From Unio delphinus (taxonomy: Eukaryota > Mollusca > Bivalvia > Unionida > Unionidae), in the NCBI GenBank assembly GCA_029339505.1, contig JAQISU010000098.1, forward strand, positions 1,559,501-1,623,500: a stretch of 64,000 nucleotides of DNA. The letters are read 5' to 3'. A program made the translations under genes and the position numbers. Positions within the stretch are counted from its first letter, which is position 1. Each line of letters begins with the position of its first letter. Positions 37,601-51,987 of the stretch are shown here, one piece after another. The notes beneath the pieces were generated by a model. That model ran no database searches. It was not told where the DNA came from and worked only from the letters and a program-made list of their open reading frames with translations.

Positions 37601-40161
37601 TATGTGCTGTTTGCATTGCTCTTGGTTACAAAATAAATGGCCTGCTCTGCATATGGGGTGGGATGGGTTCATGGATTTCATAATCCTCACCCATATTTAG
37701 CATCATGATGGCATATTATGTTAATATATCACACTTTCATAATTTGAGATAGCATTCTGTAGGTAGGTCATTTACCTGGGCAGTAACTAGTAGTATATGC
37801 AGTCTATTTACAATTACTAACCATGAGATACATGTATATTCATCTATTCAAACTAGCTTTTAGCATAAAAATTTATTTGACTTGCTTCATTCATTTCATC
37901 TGTTATAACTATTCATGGTAAACTCCGAATATTTATAGAGATAATTTACAATAGGTGAAATTACCTTTGATCTTCAAGTTTCATACAGTAGTTGCTGGTA
38001 TGGACCTAAGAACTACAGTTGTGACTCGATGAAACCATACACATTTGTCCACTAGTAGTACCTTAGTACTGCACATGTATTGCACTCATTTTACACCTGT
38101 AGTGCATTTTAAAGATAGTGCATGGTAGTGAACAGGGCAGTGCACAATAATCAGGATTTCCATGCCCTCCTGATTTTTAAGGAAATCCTGGAATCCAACT
38201 GGATATTGAATGAAGTAAAAAATATCATTGAAACCTCATAAACATGTTTCACAAAAATCATGCAGTCTCAAAAGTTGGGATACACCTGCAGTATTGGCAT
38301 CTGTCAAAATTATGTTTTATGATATCATTAAACACTCTCAGTAGAATTTTATCATGAATAATTGCATACAATTTGTCTGGATAGATTTTGAGTTAGCAAG
38401 AAACGTTTTTCTAGTTTTGGTTATACAAAGTTTGATGAAAGCACCTGGTAACAGAGATCAGTGTTACATATTTCCAGACCTTTATATGATTTGATCTCTA
38501 TAACTGTTGAGTAACAATAATTTGACCCAATTTCATAAACCCCACACTAAATATAACTAGGGGTTTGTAAAATTGGCACATCTTTTGTAATTAATAATTG
38601 GACACGCTGTATACAGTAAATGCAAGCAAGTAAATGCTTCATAGGATCATGTGTTTTCATTTAATGTTGTTTTGTTGTTTGAAAGGAATAGAATATTAAA
38701 AGAAGGAACATAGATTTTGGCTCAGAAAAGTAGCAGGTCTGACTTATTTATTATGTCTGTTTCTTGTTGCAGACTTGAAGCTGTTCAACCGTATCTCATT
38801 CTACTGCACATACCAACTGTAGATGGCGCTCTTTTGATTCGTCAGGGAATATGGTTCCGTTTTGCTCACATGGTTTTGTACCTAGTTGGATTTGGCATCA
38901 TCACCTTCCATGCTGTTATCGTTAATGCAGTCATCCAAATAGCCAGTAGAATTCTTGGGCTCATATTTGGTTGGTATGTATCTTGAATTCATTATTTCTT
39001 ACATGACAAGTTGATGGGAGCTGGAGGCACCTTGTAAGGGGTTGATTCACTTATTTAAATTCATTTATTTAATATATTTGCAGTTCAAGTTTAGCATCTT
39101 TGGGTTCAGGATGTGCTAATGGAGAGATCTACTCTCTGAACAACTTGACCGGATGGGATTTCGGATTACAACTCGATGATGATACAAATAGAATGTTTAA
39201 TGATGAATGATTTGAATGAGAAATTTATTATGATTAACATGTGCATGTATATGGTCCAAATATTGGATTAATTATCATAAAACGCATGGACTTAAAATAA
39301 TGAAATACAAATAAATTACCTTGCACAGTACAAGGACAAGGGGTGAATGATTCACAGTTATTTCACAATGAAAAGAATGATTTGTTGTACTCAAATAGTA
39401 AATAATGTATTTTACTCATATAGTAAAATATATTCACTCAAATAGTGAAATTATGTAAACAAATGGGACATATATAAATTATCTTTCCTTCCCAAAAAAC
39501 CCTGGGTTTTTTTAACCACAAAAATTAGCCCACCGCTAAAAGTTTACATGCTTGGAGTTACACATCCCATCACCAGTACACTCGACTACCAGTCACACTA
39601 GTCAATCAAGCCATCAGTATTTCAGGTTGGTCAATTAAGCAATCAGCAGCTACAAGTCTCTGTCAGCAACATCTAATCACCTGCTACTTGACCAGCAACA
39701 CTTTATTCATCTGTATGGCTGGTATGGTTCAGCTTCACAGCAGCTATGATCGACTTGTATGGTTAGTTATGCAGGATTCCACATCGACTGTGATCACTCT
39801 GATAACTCTGACCACTCTGGTCTTCTCTACAACTGATTATTCTGGTCAGATATTACACTTGTCACTGGTCAGCTCTACACTTTGGTCAGATATCACTCCA
39901 TTCACTCTGATTACTCTGGTCAGCTCTACATCTGATCACTTTGGTCAGATATCACTCTGGCAAACTCTACAGCTGAAGATGTGCAAGTCCCTTTTAGTAG
40001 ACTGCTTACTGACAAGACATTTAGTAATGTAAAGATTTATACCTACAGTGTGGCATTTATACACAGATATCGTCTGTGGACTGGAAGCATTTGGTTCTAA
40101 CCATTGAAAGCACTTTGCATGTGCGGCATAGGATGAACCAAACTCGCTATTTTGAAATATT

Positions 40162-40223
<62 letters not shown>

Positions 40224-43200
40224 CCTTGAGTATGTATCATTGTACACAAAACAAACGTACATGTATTCAATAAATAACAGGGTTTATACAATTCTATGAT
40301 ACTTTCAAACAACTACAATTCTTCTTTAGCCACAAAAAAAAATTAAATTCAGAATGATTGGATAAAGCTCTTTTACAGATTTGTCCAGAGTATTTAATAG
40401 TGTTTAGCATCAAACAAATGGGTGCCCTAAGTGGCAGAGTGGTCTAAAGCGCTTTCTGTTACGGATCACTGCCATCTCACCTCTGTCTGCGTGGGTTCGA
40501 GTCTTAAGTTTCGGCTAATGTAGTTATGTGAAAAAGCTTGCCAGTAGCTTCTTGTGGGTCGGTTGTTCTTTCTGGGGGTTTTCCCAGTTTCTTCCTCCAC
40601 CAATAATACTGGCTGCCATGTATAGCCCTATCGTGTGCTGAAAAATGGCGTTAAAACCTAAAAAAAGAAGAAGAAAAAAGAAAGCATCATACAAAGACTT
40701 ATCATGGAAGAATTCTGGCATACATTTTTCCCATAAAATCTTATATTCAAATACATTGACCAACATGGTAATTATCAGCACCCTAATTTTGCCATTACAT
40801 GGGACATAATATTTTGAAATCTGGAGCATTATTTATTACTGTAATATTCATTGAATAAGACTGTTAAGAATGGGCTGCTATTTTGTCCTTTTTGGTTGCT
40901 TTTTTAGCTCACCAGAGCAGTATAGTGTAAGCTTGAAGTGTTTACTTAATAAAAATCAGATGCAGGAGATCACGGGTTCTAACCCCCAGCAGAGTCATAC
41001 CAAAAACTTACAAAAATGGTAATAACAGCTGCATTGCTTGGTGCTCAGCGTTAAGAGGGTTAGTGTTAGGACTGGTCAGCCTGGTGTCAGGATAATGTGT
41101 CTGGGTGGGACAAGATGCTACATGTCTGCAGCATAATGCCCCAATGCTAGACATCACTATAAATTGCCACACTGCAGTCATCATAGCAATATGCCCGGAA
41201 AATTGTTAAAGCTATGTTAAAAATCCAAATCACACACATACACACAATAAAAATCTTTTTTTTTTATACAGTGCACTACTATTAAAAATTTTTGAAATAC
41301 TTTTTGCACATCCTAACCCAAAATGCCATTCCTGACATGTGAAAGGTGGAATAACGTGTATTCAGTGGTAAACTCATTTTTAGTGACTATAAATTTATAT
41401 TTGGATAGATGCATATACTTCTAGTAATAGAGATACTGACGGTAAGTATAAGCAAATACTGTGACTTAACCCAGTCAATACAGTCTTTTAGGACTGTATA
41501 GTGATAATAGCTTTTGAAGCAAAATTTTAAAACAGTCATTTTAAAAAACAATATATACCTGGTTTGTATCAACTCATTATATAGTACCTCTACTTTGATA
41601 TAATAGAAAAGAATATTCTGTCTTTATCATTATGTCATGGGCCATCATTTCATTGTCAAGATCCCTTTAGTCTGAAAAATTTATTGTTTACAATGAGGAA
41701 CAGAGACTTCTAAAAGCTTCTCGAGGTGAGTTCTGTCATCATCAATTATATTTTAGTTTTGATGGCTCTTTGATCATTTATTGAATATAAATCTGTTTTC
41801 CAACAAGTTATGCAAATCTGGTAATAAATGTGCTGTGCAGATAGTTTCACCAAAATGTAATTCACCATTCTGCTCTGTATTTATTGAAAAATTGTGCTAT
41901 GAATGAATTATTTTTAATTGCATACAAATACTGGGCTTTTCATGAGCATGCTTAAAGTAAGAAAATTTATATTCACTAAAAATCTGTCGCAAAAGTAGCA
42001 TGGAATAAAAATATCACTGATTCTATTTTTAATATTAAATAAAAATACAAATTTGTTACAAGTTGTTCACATATTTATCATCCACTTTAATGGGGGATAT
42101 TGTGATAACCTCAGTCAATCCGTTCATATGTCTGTCTGACCATCTCCATGCTGACTATATGGTCTTAAGCTATGAAACAGAAAGAAAGAAAAATCAGAAG
42201 TTATGTAAAACTGAACAAATAATTGAATTCTCAGTTATAAATGAAAAAAAAATGGAACTTGGGTATTATGAATTTTTACCAAAGTAATAATTTCAAAAGA
42301 ATGAATAGAGCATTCTGAATGAATTCCAGATCTTGAATGTGCTGATGTACCAATAGCCTTGAATGTGCTGACTGTGCCAACAGCCTTGCTATATCACAAT
42401 GACATTTTCCAGAATTCCTTGAATGAATTTACAACAATTCAAAAATAGTAATTAGTCCAACAATTATATGAGCGCTTTGTAATTCCAATAAATAATTTAA
42501 ATAATACTTCCAGTCAAACTAAATCTAAATACAACATCACATATATCTGCTGCATGAAAAGAAAATAACAATAATAAAAATAGGAATTATGAATGAATTA
42601 ATGTTCTCTTCTACCTCCTTTTTACGTCTCCACTACTCTACTACAACTCTCGGGGCCCCGAGTGGTCTAAAGCGCTGCCTGTTACGGATCACTGCTATCT
42701 CACCTGTCTGCGTGGGTTTGAGTCTAGGATTCGGCCAATGTGGGTATGTGAGAAAGCTTGCCAGTAGCTTCTCGTGGGTTGGTGGTTCTTTCCGGGGTTT
42801 TACAGGTTCTTCCTCCACCATTAATACTGGCCGCCATGTATAGCCTATCTTGTGCTGAAAAATGGCGTTTAACCATAAGAAAACAAAAAACAAACAAAAC
42901 TACTACAACTCTTGTCACAATACCTTCCACATGACTTCCATTTCAACACAACCCAAATGATTTAATCATCCAATGGGAAATTGCCACAAACTGTAAACAG
43001 GTTCATTATATAGAACCCAAACACAAATAAATTACCTTATTTTTTTCTGTTTATCTTGATACATAATCTACACATGGACAAAAATTAACCATATAATATC
43101 TTAACTAAAAATGATATTTACAATATATAATAATGGGCACAAATTAAACACAATATCAGTAACAATGCCTTGTCCTAAATTGCTGGTTGCAATTCATGAA

Positions 43201-46200
43201 TAATTGTACAATACTTGCTCATTCGAATGCTCTTCATGGAATTCATGTTCAATTGACTGATATTTGAGTTATAAATTTTTTTGATATTTATTGCTAGTTC
43301 AGATGTTATATATTGTTAGGATAATTAGAAAGCAGGTTATTAATTGGCATGGTCTCGAAATCATAATAACTTTCATCATTAATACTTTTCTTAGCAAATT
43401 GAAAAGTCTTAAAGATATAATATGAAAATTTACTTATTTATGTCTGTTTTATTTATTTCTCTGACAATGACCTTTTTAGGTGCCCATTTTCCAGATTGGG
43501 TCATATTCTTTGCCTTATAATGACAGTGGTAGCTGGAGTGTTATCTTTATTGTTCTGTGGAGCCATAGGAATATTTATCTGCTACATCATCTGCCTTATA
43601 CAGGTAAGGACCCTACAGGTTAAAACCAATCATCTACCTTATACAGGTAAGGACCCTACAAACTAAAGAATTATATATCACCTGTCTTATACAGATAAGG
43701 ACCCTACAAACTCATAAAAAAAGAAAGAATTTGTTTTACAAATTTTAGATTTATGTTTGGTTTACTTACAGAGAATTTTTTTTTTTGGGAAATTATCCAG
43801 TAAGCATAGTTCTAGCTTGCAAGGCTGAAGAACAAGTGACCTTATGGTTTGGCGCTAAATTATTGTGTTATACATCAACCAACAATTGCTATGTTAAACT
43901 TCTTCGCAAAACCCATTGGACCGATTTGGACCAAATTTGGGAAAGAACATCATGGCCTGAAAAGGGTTTTTAAATTTATTCAGATAATGTCAACCCACCA
44001 TCAATTATAGTCACAATTTCCAAAAATATTAAAAACCCTTTAAACAATGTTTCAAAATCTTTCTGTTTGATAAAGAATCGTTGCAGGAACACCTTTCACT
44101 TCAATTAAAATGATTCTGATATTAGGAGTATAACTACAATAGAAAGTCATAAAGACAGAATAATCAACTTCTCCTAAACCACTTAATAGAATTTAATCAA
44201 AGTTAATATAAAACATCTTGGAATGAAGACTTGCAATTTTTTTATATAAAATGTCCACCGTAAAATATGACAACAGTTACTAAAAATAGAAATCTACAAA
44301 AATTTCTCAATAATTGTTCTGCAGAATTTGACCACATTTGACATTGATTTTTTTAAAATTTAAAACAACTTGAAATAACTTTTTTCAAGGACTATTAAAT
44401 GAGAATGAGGACATGTATAAAACATGTTGATCCACTTTGAGATATGGCCACTGTTTATTTCCAAACAATAGAACAACAGTTAGATGACATTTTTTTATTG
44501 TATGTGACAGAAGGCATCAGACATTGAGGACCTTCAACTTTGTAAAACTTATGTTGATTTGCCATCCAGTATGGCTACAATTGCTAAAAATAAATAAGTT
44601 CTTACTCTTCCTCAAAGTAATTAATATAATTCGACCAAATTTGACAGAAAACATCCAAGCATAGATGGTTTTACAATAATGCTTACCATTGCTAACAATA
44701 GAATTGTGTTTGACAGAAATGATGCCAATCAATCACGGATATGGACATCATTACTTAAAATAGAAGTGCCTTGAAATTGCTTACAAAGAAATATTAAACA
44801 GATTTCTGGAGCCACAGTTGGACTCTTAATCCTATAATTGTGAGTTTGTAACCCTACCAGGCAATCAGAAATTGACTGACTTATTATGTCTTTTTGGAAA
44901 GGGACTTAGCTCCCATTTCCACGGAATGATATGGCCATTAAATGTAGTAAAACTGCTGTTAAAATGAAATAAGGAAATGGATAGAATTTGTCAAGACTTT
45001 ACAGAAAGCATCCTATGAGGACCTTTCTGATTATTAAAATGTTGCTGATTCACCATAAAATATGACCATTGTTAATAAGAACAGAAACCTCAAAATAACC
45101 TTTTCAAAGCCACTTAACAGAACTTGACCGAATGTTTCTCAGAAGCATCCTGGCATAGAGGGGTTTCAGTTTTGTACAGCCTGTGCTGATTTGCTGTCAA
45201 ACATGGCCACCATTACTAAAAATAAAAAATAAAAATTTGAAATGATTTCTTGAAAACATGGGAAAAATTCAAAAAAACATGACCAAAAGCATTTTGTGCA
45301 ATGAGGACTTTTAAAATTTGTACTAATGATGCAAGTCCAGTATTCAATGTGACTCCCAAAGCTAAAAATAGAAAACCTGTTAAATGACTTTTAAAAATCG
45401 GCAGAATTACAACAAATTTATCAGATAGCATCCTGACAGATGGCTTTCAAGTTTGTACAACTGATGTGGATCTACCATCAAATATGGTAACCATACTTAA
45501 ATGAGAAACATTTAAACAACTCTTTCTTAAAAAAAACTGCTCAGCTGCAGTTGACCAAGTTTGAGAATGAACATCCTGAAAGAGGGCTAAATTATGCTAA
45601 TCCACCACTTAAGTTTAAAAAATATTTAGGCATACTTGATCTAAAAAAAAAACTGTTAAACAGATTTTTGCCAACTGTGACACAGATTTCTTTGCTGTCT
45701 GCTCATGAATTTTGTCTAAAATAGGCATCCATCAGCAGATGGTGTGATCTCAGGCCACTTTGCCCATTTCTCGGTTTTGGTTTGGTTTCTTCTCATGTTA
45801 TATAGCAACACTAATGGGTTATTTGGTACTGAGGCGACTGGAGTACTTTACTCTTAGACACAAGCAGTAGCAAATGCCAGCTGATATTGTGGTAGGATTC
45901 AGACTTAGTTGCAAGTCTAGTATACTAAGCACTTATTTTGTATTTGTTTTGTGGCATCCCACAATATAAAGAAAAGAAAGAAACCTTGGGTTACAACTGA
46001 CATACTTGATCTGTGCGACAAGTGTCAATAGCTCAAGAAGATGAAATCAGAAGTAGAAGGAGCAAAACAATACAGGGAAATCAACCAGGTTATCAAGAAA
46101 AGCATGAGAAAGGCAAGGGAGACATGGATTGAAGACCAGTGTAAAGATATAGAAAACAATCTAAAGAAAAATAATAGCAATAAAGCATACCAACTGGTGA

Positions 46201-49200
46201 AAGACCTGACCAGTGTAAAACAAGGACGCTCCTCCATCATTCAAGATAAGGGAGGGAAATGTCTTACAGAAGAACAAGACCTTCCTAAGAGACGGACAGA
46301 ATACTGCTCAGACCTGTACAACCACAGACCTAAAGGGGACCCAGACATACTCAACACCCCATCAGTGACCAACACTGACAACTACCCCATCCTCTGAGAA
46401 GAAGTAGAGGCTGCAGTGAAAGCATTGAAATAGGGAAGGCAGCAGGAGTAGACAACATCCCTGCAGAACTAGTCCAACAAGGGGGTGAAGCCATGATAAG
46501 CACCCTACTAACAATCTGTAACAAGATCTGGCAAACTGGGGAATGGCCAACACCATGGACTCAGTCATTCATAGTAACTCTCCCGAAAAAAGGCAATTTG
46601 CAGCAATGTCAGAACTATCGTACGATCAGTCTTATATGCCACCCAAGCAAAGTCATGCTAAAAATCATATTAAACAGACTGAAGCTGCTGGCAGAGGAAA
46701 TCATAGCTGAAGAACAGGCAGGCTTCAGACCAGGGCGAAGCACAGCTGAACAGATTTTTAACCTGAGAATACTATGTGAGAAATACCTCCAGCACCAACA
46801 AGACCTTTATCATGTCTTTATAGATTTTAAGAAGGCGTTTGACAGGGTATGGCATGCAGCCCTTTGGTCCAACATGAAGCTGTACAACATCAACGCTAAC
46901 CTCATCAAAGTCATAGAAAGCCTTTACAGCAAGGCCACCAGCGCAGTATGCTTCAACGGTCAAATAGGAGATTGGTTTAGGACAACTGTGGGAGTCAGAC
47001 AGGGCTGCTTGCTTTCACCTACTCTCTTCAACATCTTCCTTGAAAGAATCATGACAGATGCACAGGAAGACCATGAAGGAACTGTCAGTATTGGAGGCAG
47101 AATAATAACGAATCTGCGCTTTGCTAATGACATCGATGGCCGTGCAGGAAATGAGGAGGAGCTAGCTCAGTTGGTGGAAAAACTGGACAGGACAGCTACT
47201 GCTTTTGGTATGGAAATCAGTGCAGAGAAAACCAAATTGATGACCAACAACACCAGCACTGACATCATGATTAGTGGCCAAAAACTGGAAACAGTTAATA
47301 GATTCAAGTACTTAGGAGCCATCGTGGCAGACGATGGATCGAAACCAGAAATATTGTCCAGGATTGCGCTGACAATAACAGCAATGGTAAGGCTGAAGAC
47401 AGTTTGGAAAGACAGAAACACCTCAGTCAGCTCAAAAATCTGACTGATGCGCTTCTTGGTTGCATCTGTATTCCTATATGCCTGTTAGTCATGGACCCTC
47501 ACAGCGGATCTCGAAAGGAGGATACAACCTGTTGAAATGAGATGCTTTCGAAGGTTGCTTTGCATTACATATAGAGATCATGTCACAAATGAGGAAGTGG
47601 GAAACAGAATTAAGCAAGCCATTCCCTATGAAGAGCTATTGACCATTGTGAAAAAGTGCAAAATGAAATGGTATGGACATGTCACACGATCAACAGGGCT
47701 TGCTAAGACAATCATGCAATGTACTGTGCAGGGAGGGCGAAGGAGAGGAAGACAGGAAAAGATGGGAGGATAACATCTCAGAGTGGACAGGTCTGAAGCT
47801 GAGTGACACAGTGAGAGTATCAGAGAACAGATTGGAATGGAGGAAGCTGGTTGTCAGGTGCCCCAATGGTCGGCAAGACTAAGGGATAGATAGATAGATC
47901 CCATAATATAGGATGGACATTAAAATGGCTGATAAAAATTTAATTTGAAAATAGAAATAATAAAAAAAAATGCAGAAAATGACTAAAATGTTTAAGATGT
48001 GCATTGTCAGGCTAATGACTTCTGATACTGCTGCTATCTTACAGTCTCAAGTAGATGATGGAATAGACGGGTTAACAGATATAAGAAGGAAAAAAGAAAG
48101 AATTCAGATTTTAAAAAATTAAAAACTTAATAATGAAATATTCAATTTAATTTTTTTATAACCAAGCAATAAATAAATGCAAGTTATCAAGAAATATTTT
48201 CTTTTTGCACTCGCTCACAGATTAGAGTCGGTAATATTGAAAGCTGAATATTTTGTGTTATTTGCATTTTAAATCTTTTTCTTTACAAGCTGTTGTACAT
48301 ACTTTTGAAAAGCACATCTGTTCTAAAGTTTTAAAGAAATATTTGAAAATAAAATATTTATTCTTTCATTGTGCCTGCAAAGGCAATACTCCATTATTTC
48401 TAGGATTTTATCTTGTTGATAATATTGTATTAATGTTTTCATTGATTTCTAGTTGTCTGTCATCCACTGCAGGTGGGAGCTTTTTCTACTTTTTACTTCA
48501 AATTATTGTTATTTGAAATAATTTGGGTTTTTTTCTTCTTCACACAAGCATTTTATCTTGGAATTTAAACAGTACCATCGATTTTCTGTTTTGTTATGAT
48601 CACTCATTGGCAGACTTATACTTTCTGTTAAATTCTTCAATTTGGGTCCTAACAAGCATTGAATTATGGTGCTTTAGTGTTTAATTAACTCCAATTTGCA
48701 GCTGCAGTCTAAACAAAAGAATCCAGTGACAATATTTTGATAGTATATGTACTAATTGGTATATCTAAAAATCACTCCTACACTTGTTCCAGTGTATATG
48801 GACTGTCTTGTAAGCATAGCTGTACGATCTCATAGTACATCAGTACTTTTGAAAGGATAAGGGCTGTTCTTAAATTGTAGCATGCTCACTATCATCACAG
48901 GCCTTGGGCAGAAAATGGTGTACATATATGACATTGTTTTCTTTCAGGTACTAAAGCTTTGTTACCAGTCAAGTAGAAATAATGATGCAAGATTGAAAAC
49001 AAAGTTTCATTTTTTCTTTATTCTCTTCCTGACCTGGATGTGGGTACTGATCCTTAATTCCCCAGCCCTCATCATCTGGGTCAAAAATGTACAGTAAGTT
49101 GTTTAATTACAGCATGTCTCGTTAGTAAATAACATAAATATTTTCACTTTATTCAGTTTCATTTCACACTTTAAGCAACAGCAGGGGAGGTTACCATTAC

Positions 49201-51930
49201 AGTTGTTTTCAGGGAAACAGTGGTTATCTCTCTTGGCTACATTTTTAATAAAGGACTACATTTGGATAAACCAAAGTGACAAGTATATGGAAAACGTTTT
49301 TCTTAAAAATTAAAATTTGAGGATCAAGGACCAGGATGAAGCACAGAGAGCTCAGCAAACTGTTTGTTAGGACATGATTGCAGGATTCAATACTATTATT
49401 AAAACTCGTACCAAATATTTTTAAAAAATACATGAAAATCACGTCATATTTTGAAGCCATGCCTTCATGTTTGTATTACACCCCTCCTATATTTAAAAAA
49501 TTTCCCCAACCTTCTTTTTTAAAATGGATGTGATATTTACCAACTAAACTTTCTTTTACTGAAAATACCCTTGCTCATTTCTTGTACTGAACAATCACTT
49601 GTTTGTTTTTTATTTAAAGGCTAAAAGATGGATCCACCTTCATAGAGACTTAAACGTGGTGCATATATATTATAAAATAATTGTGAATCAAACCCAGTGT
49701 TGTCACTTGCAATTGCCAAAATCCCCACTTGAGATGTAACTTTGGCAACTGCTTCTAATAATGCAATGTACTGCACATTTAAGAATTTGGATTTGTGTTT
49801 TCTTTGGAACGTTTCATTTCAAGTCACTGACTTTTACTAGTGTAACATTTGTAAGGTTATACAAATAATGTGAGGTCACTAAATTTCTTGACAAGGGAGC
49901 ATGCAAAATGTTTGATTTTGTAGTAAATCAATCTTTTATGTTTTACACCAAAGTGAATTTAAGAAAAAATGGGGAAGTAAGCAAAAGTTATTGGTTACTA
50001 AATTGATAATAACTAAAGTTGAATAAGTACCAGATCCTGGAAGGGAAAATTCCATTGTGAAGTCCTCTTCAATTACACTAGATAAATAAATATGTAATAA
50101 TTATAAAGATTAAGATTAATTTATTAATTAACTATTTGGGAGACTAGCACCACAATATAAATCGATCAATTTAGGACATTCTGAGGACTTGTAGAACTTG
50201 GTAATTATTATATAAATTTAAACTTTGATATATTGTATTAAATCAAACCCATTTATACTTGAGCACAATCAACTAGTGATTCCAATATCAGATATGATAG
50301 TGCGATTCATTTAATAAGGCAAATAAAAAATGAAACAACTTATACAATGAGTAGAAATGAAAGGAATGAAATAATGATAAGATAAAAATATGCCATCATA
50401 CAGAGAAATTCTACTTTTACACACAGGTACACCCATTCCCTGGCTGAAGACCCCAGTAGAATAACTGGATTTCTGGGCAGCATTTTACTTTTCATTTTCC
50501 TTGTTTGTGACACTCCTTTCTCAGGGAGGTAAGTACAGACCAATCATAGGATCTACACAATGTAGTCCATAGCACATGTGGTCATTAGTCTTTCTTATGC
50601 CCTTACCATATTTATCCCTTGTATCGTGCCAAGACATACTGTCCATCATGAATTTTGTTTCTGCTCAAAGTTTTTAAAGGATAGCATGAATTAAATTCAA
50701 TTGTTATCTTAAATTTAAATGTTATCTTAAATTAAAACGACCTGGGTAAAGATTTTTTTTCAGCATTTTTTGGCAGAGTTTTGCAGTGAAGGTTTAGACT
50801 AGACCCAGGAGTATTATCCAGAAGTGTGCCCACAACTCAGAACATATTAGTACCATATATTTACATATTAGCAGGACATGTTAGTACTATATACTTACAT
50901 ATAAGCAGAATAATTTCGGAAAAAATTAAACCCTTGAAGGAGGGAGGAGGGGTTTATCCACAGAGCAAGGTCAAAACTTTAAAATTTTTATGTATTTTTG
51001 TTGACCATCATAATACATGTAGCTGAAAATCATGGAATATAAAAAAATTAATTTTTTCTGTGTCCCTAGACTTACATACTATTAAATAAGATAATTTTGG
51101 TGTCCTTGCTAAACTGTCAAAAACTACAAAGATTGTGGGTTTTTCAAAAAATTATGTTGCATTTTGCAAATTGAGGTAATCTTTGTGAAAAGGTACTGTT
51201 CGAGGCACATAACCAGCATAAGTGTTAATTGTTACTTAACTGTTACATTTTCATGAAAGAATTGTAATAATAAAGGCTAAAATTCTGAATATACATCAAC
51301 TAAGATCTTATTTTTTTTATTCTGTTGGAACAGAAGGATAATTTTCAGCAAACTGGAAAGGTAGTTGGTTTGGCATCTCCTTTGTTCATAATTGGTAGAT
51401 TTGTCTTTTCTTTTACAGCAAAAAAGGCCAGTTTATCATGAAAACCCTGAAGCTGGCTTGGGTTAAGAGGGAATTTTGTGTGGCTGCTATACTAGTAGTT
51501 GGTCTAAATAAATGCATTTAGAACTTATAACATGCATCTTGTAATGTCATCCTGGACATGCAAGGTCATGTACTAATAATTATTGTTACCTTTTTATTGA
51601 AGAGGGGGTGGGGCAGCTTACTCATGAACAAGCTTGTACACATGGATATATGGTAAATGATTATTGAAATGCATGACTCCAACTAATGATTGCTGTTTTT
51701 ACATTTATTACAGAATGTGTTATTGTGAAATAAATTCCAATACAGCTTCACTATTGTATTCTAAGTTTGGAAAATTTACAAAACCAGAAAAGCAGCAATT
51801 AATCACAAGTCAAATGATAAGAAAGTACTAATTAATTATCTGATTGATACATTAATTAATTTGTTTTCTGACACTGCTGCCTTACTGGTGTAATTGATGA
51901 ATTAATTTGATTTCTTACTTCCACACGAGT

Positions 51931-51987
<57 letters not shown>

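Noticed and set aside
42589..42930. ORFs on both strands at 42.6-42.9 kb
   Set aside because: They read through a family B SINE; the same pseudo-peptides appear at the 40.4-kb and 22.1-kb copies.
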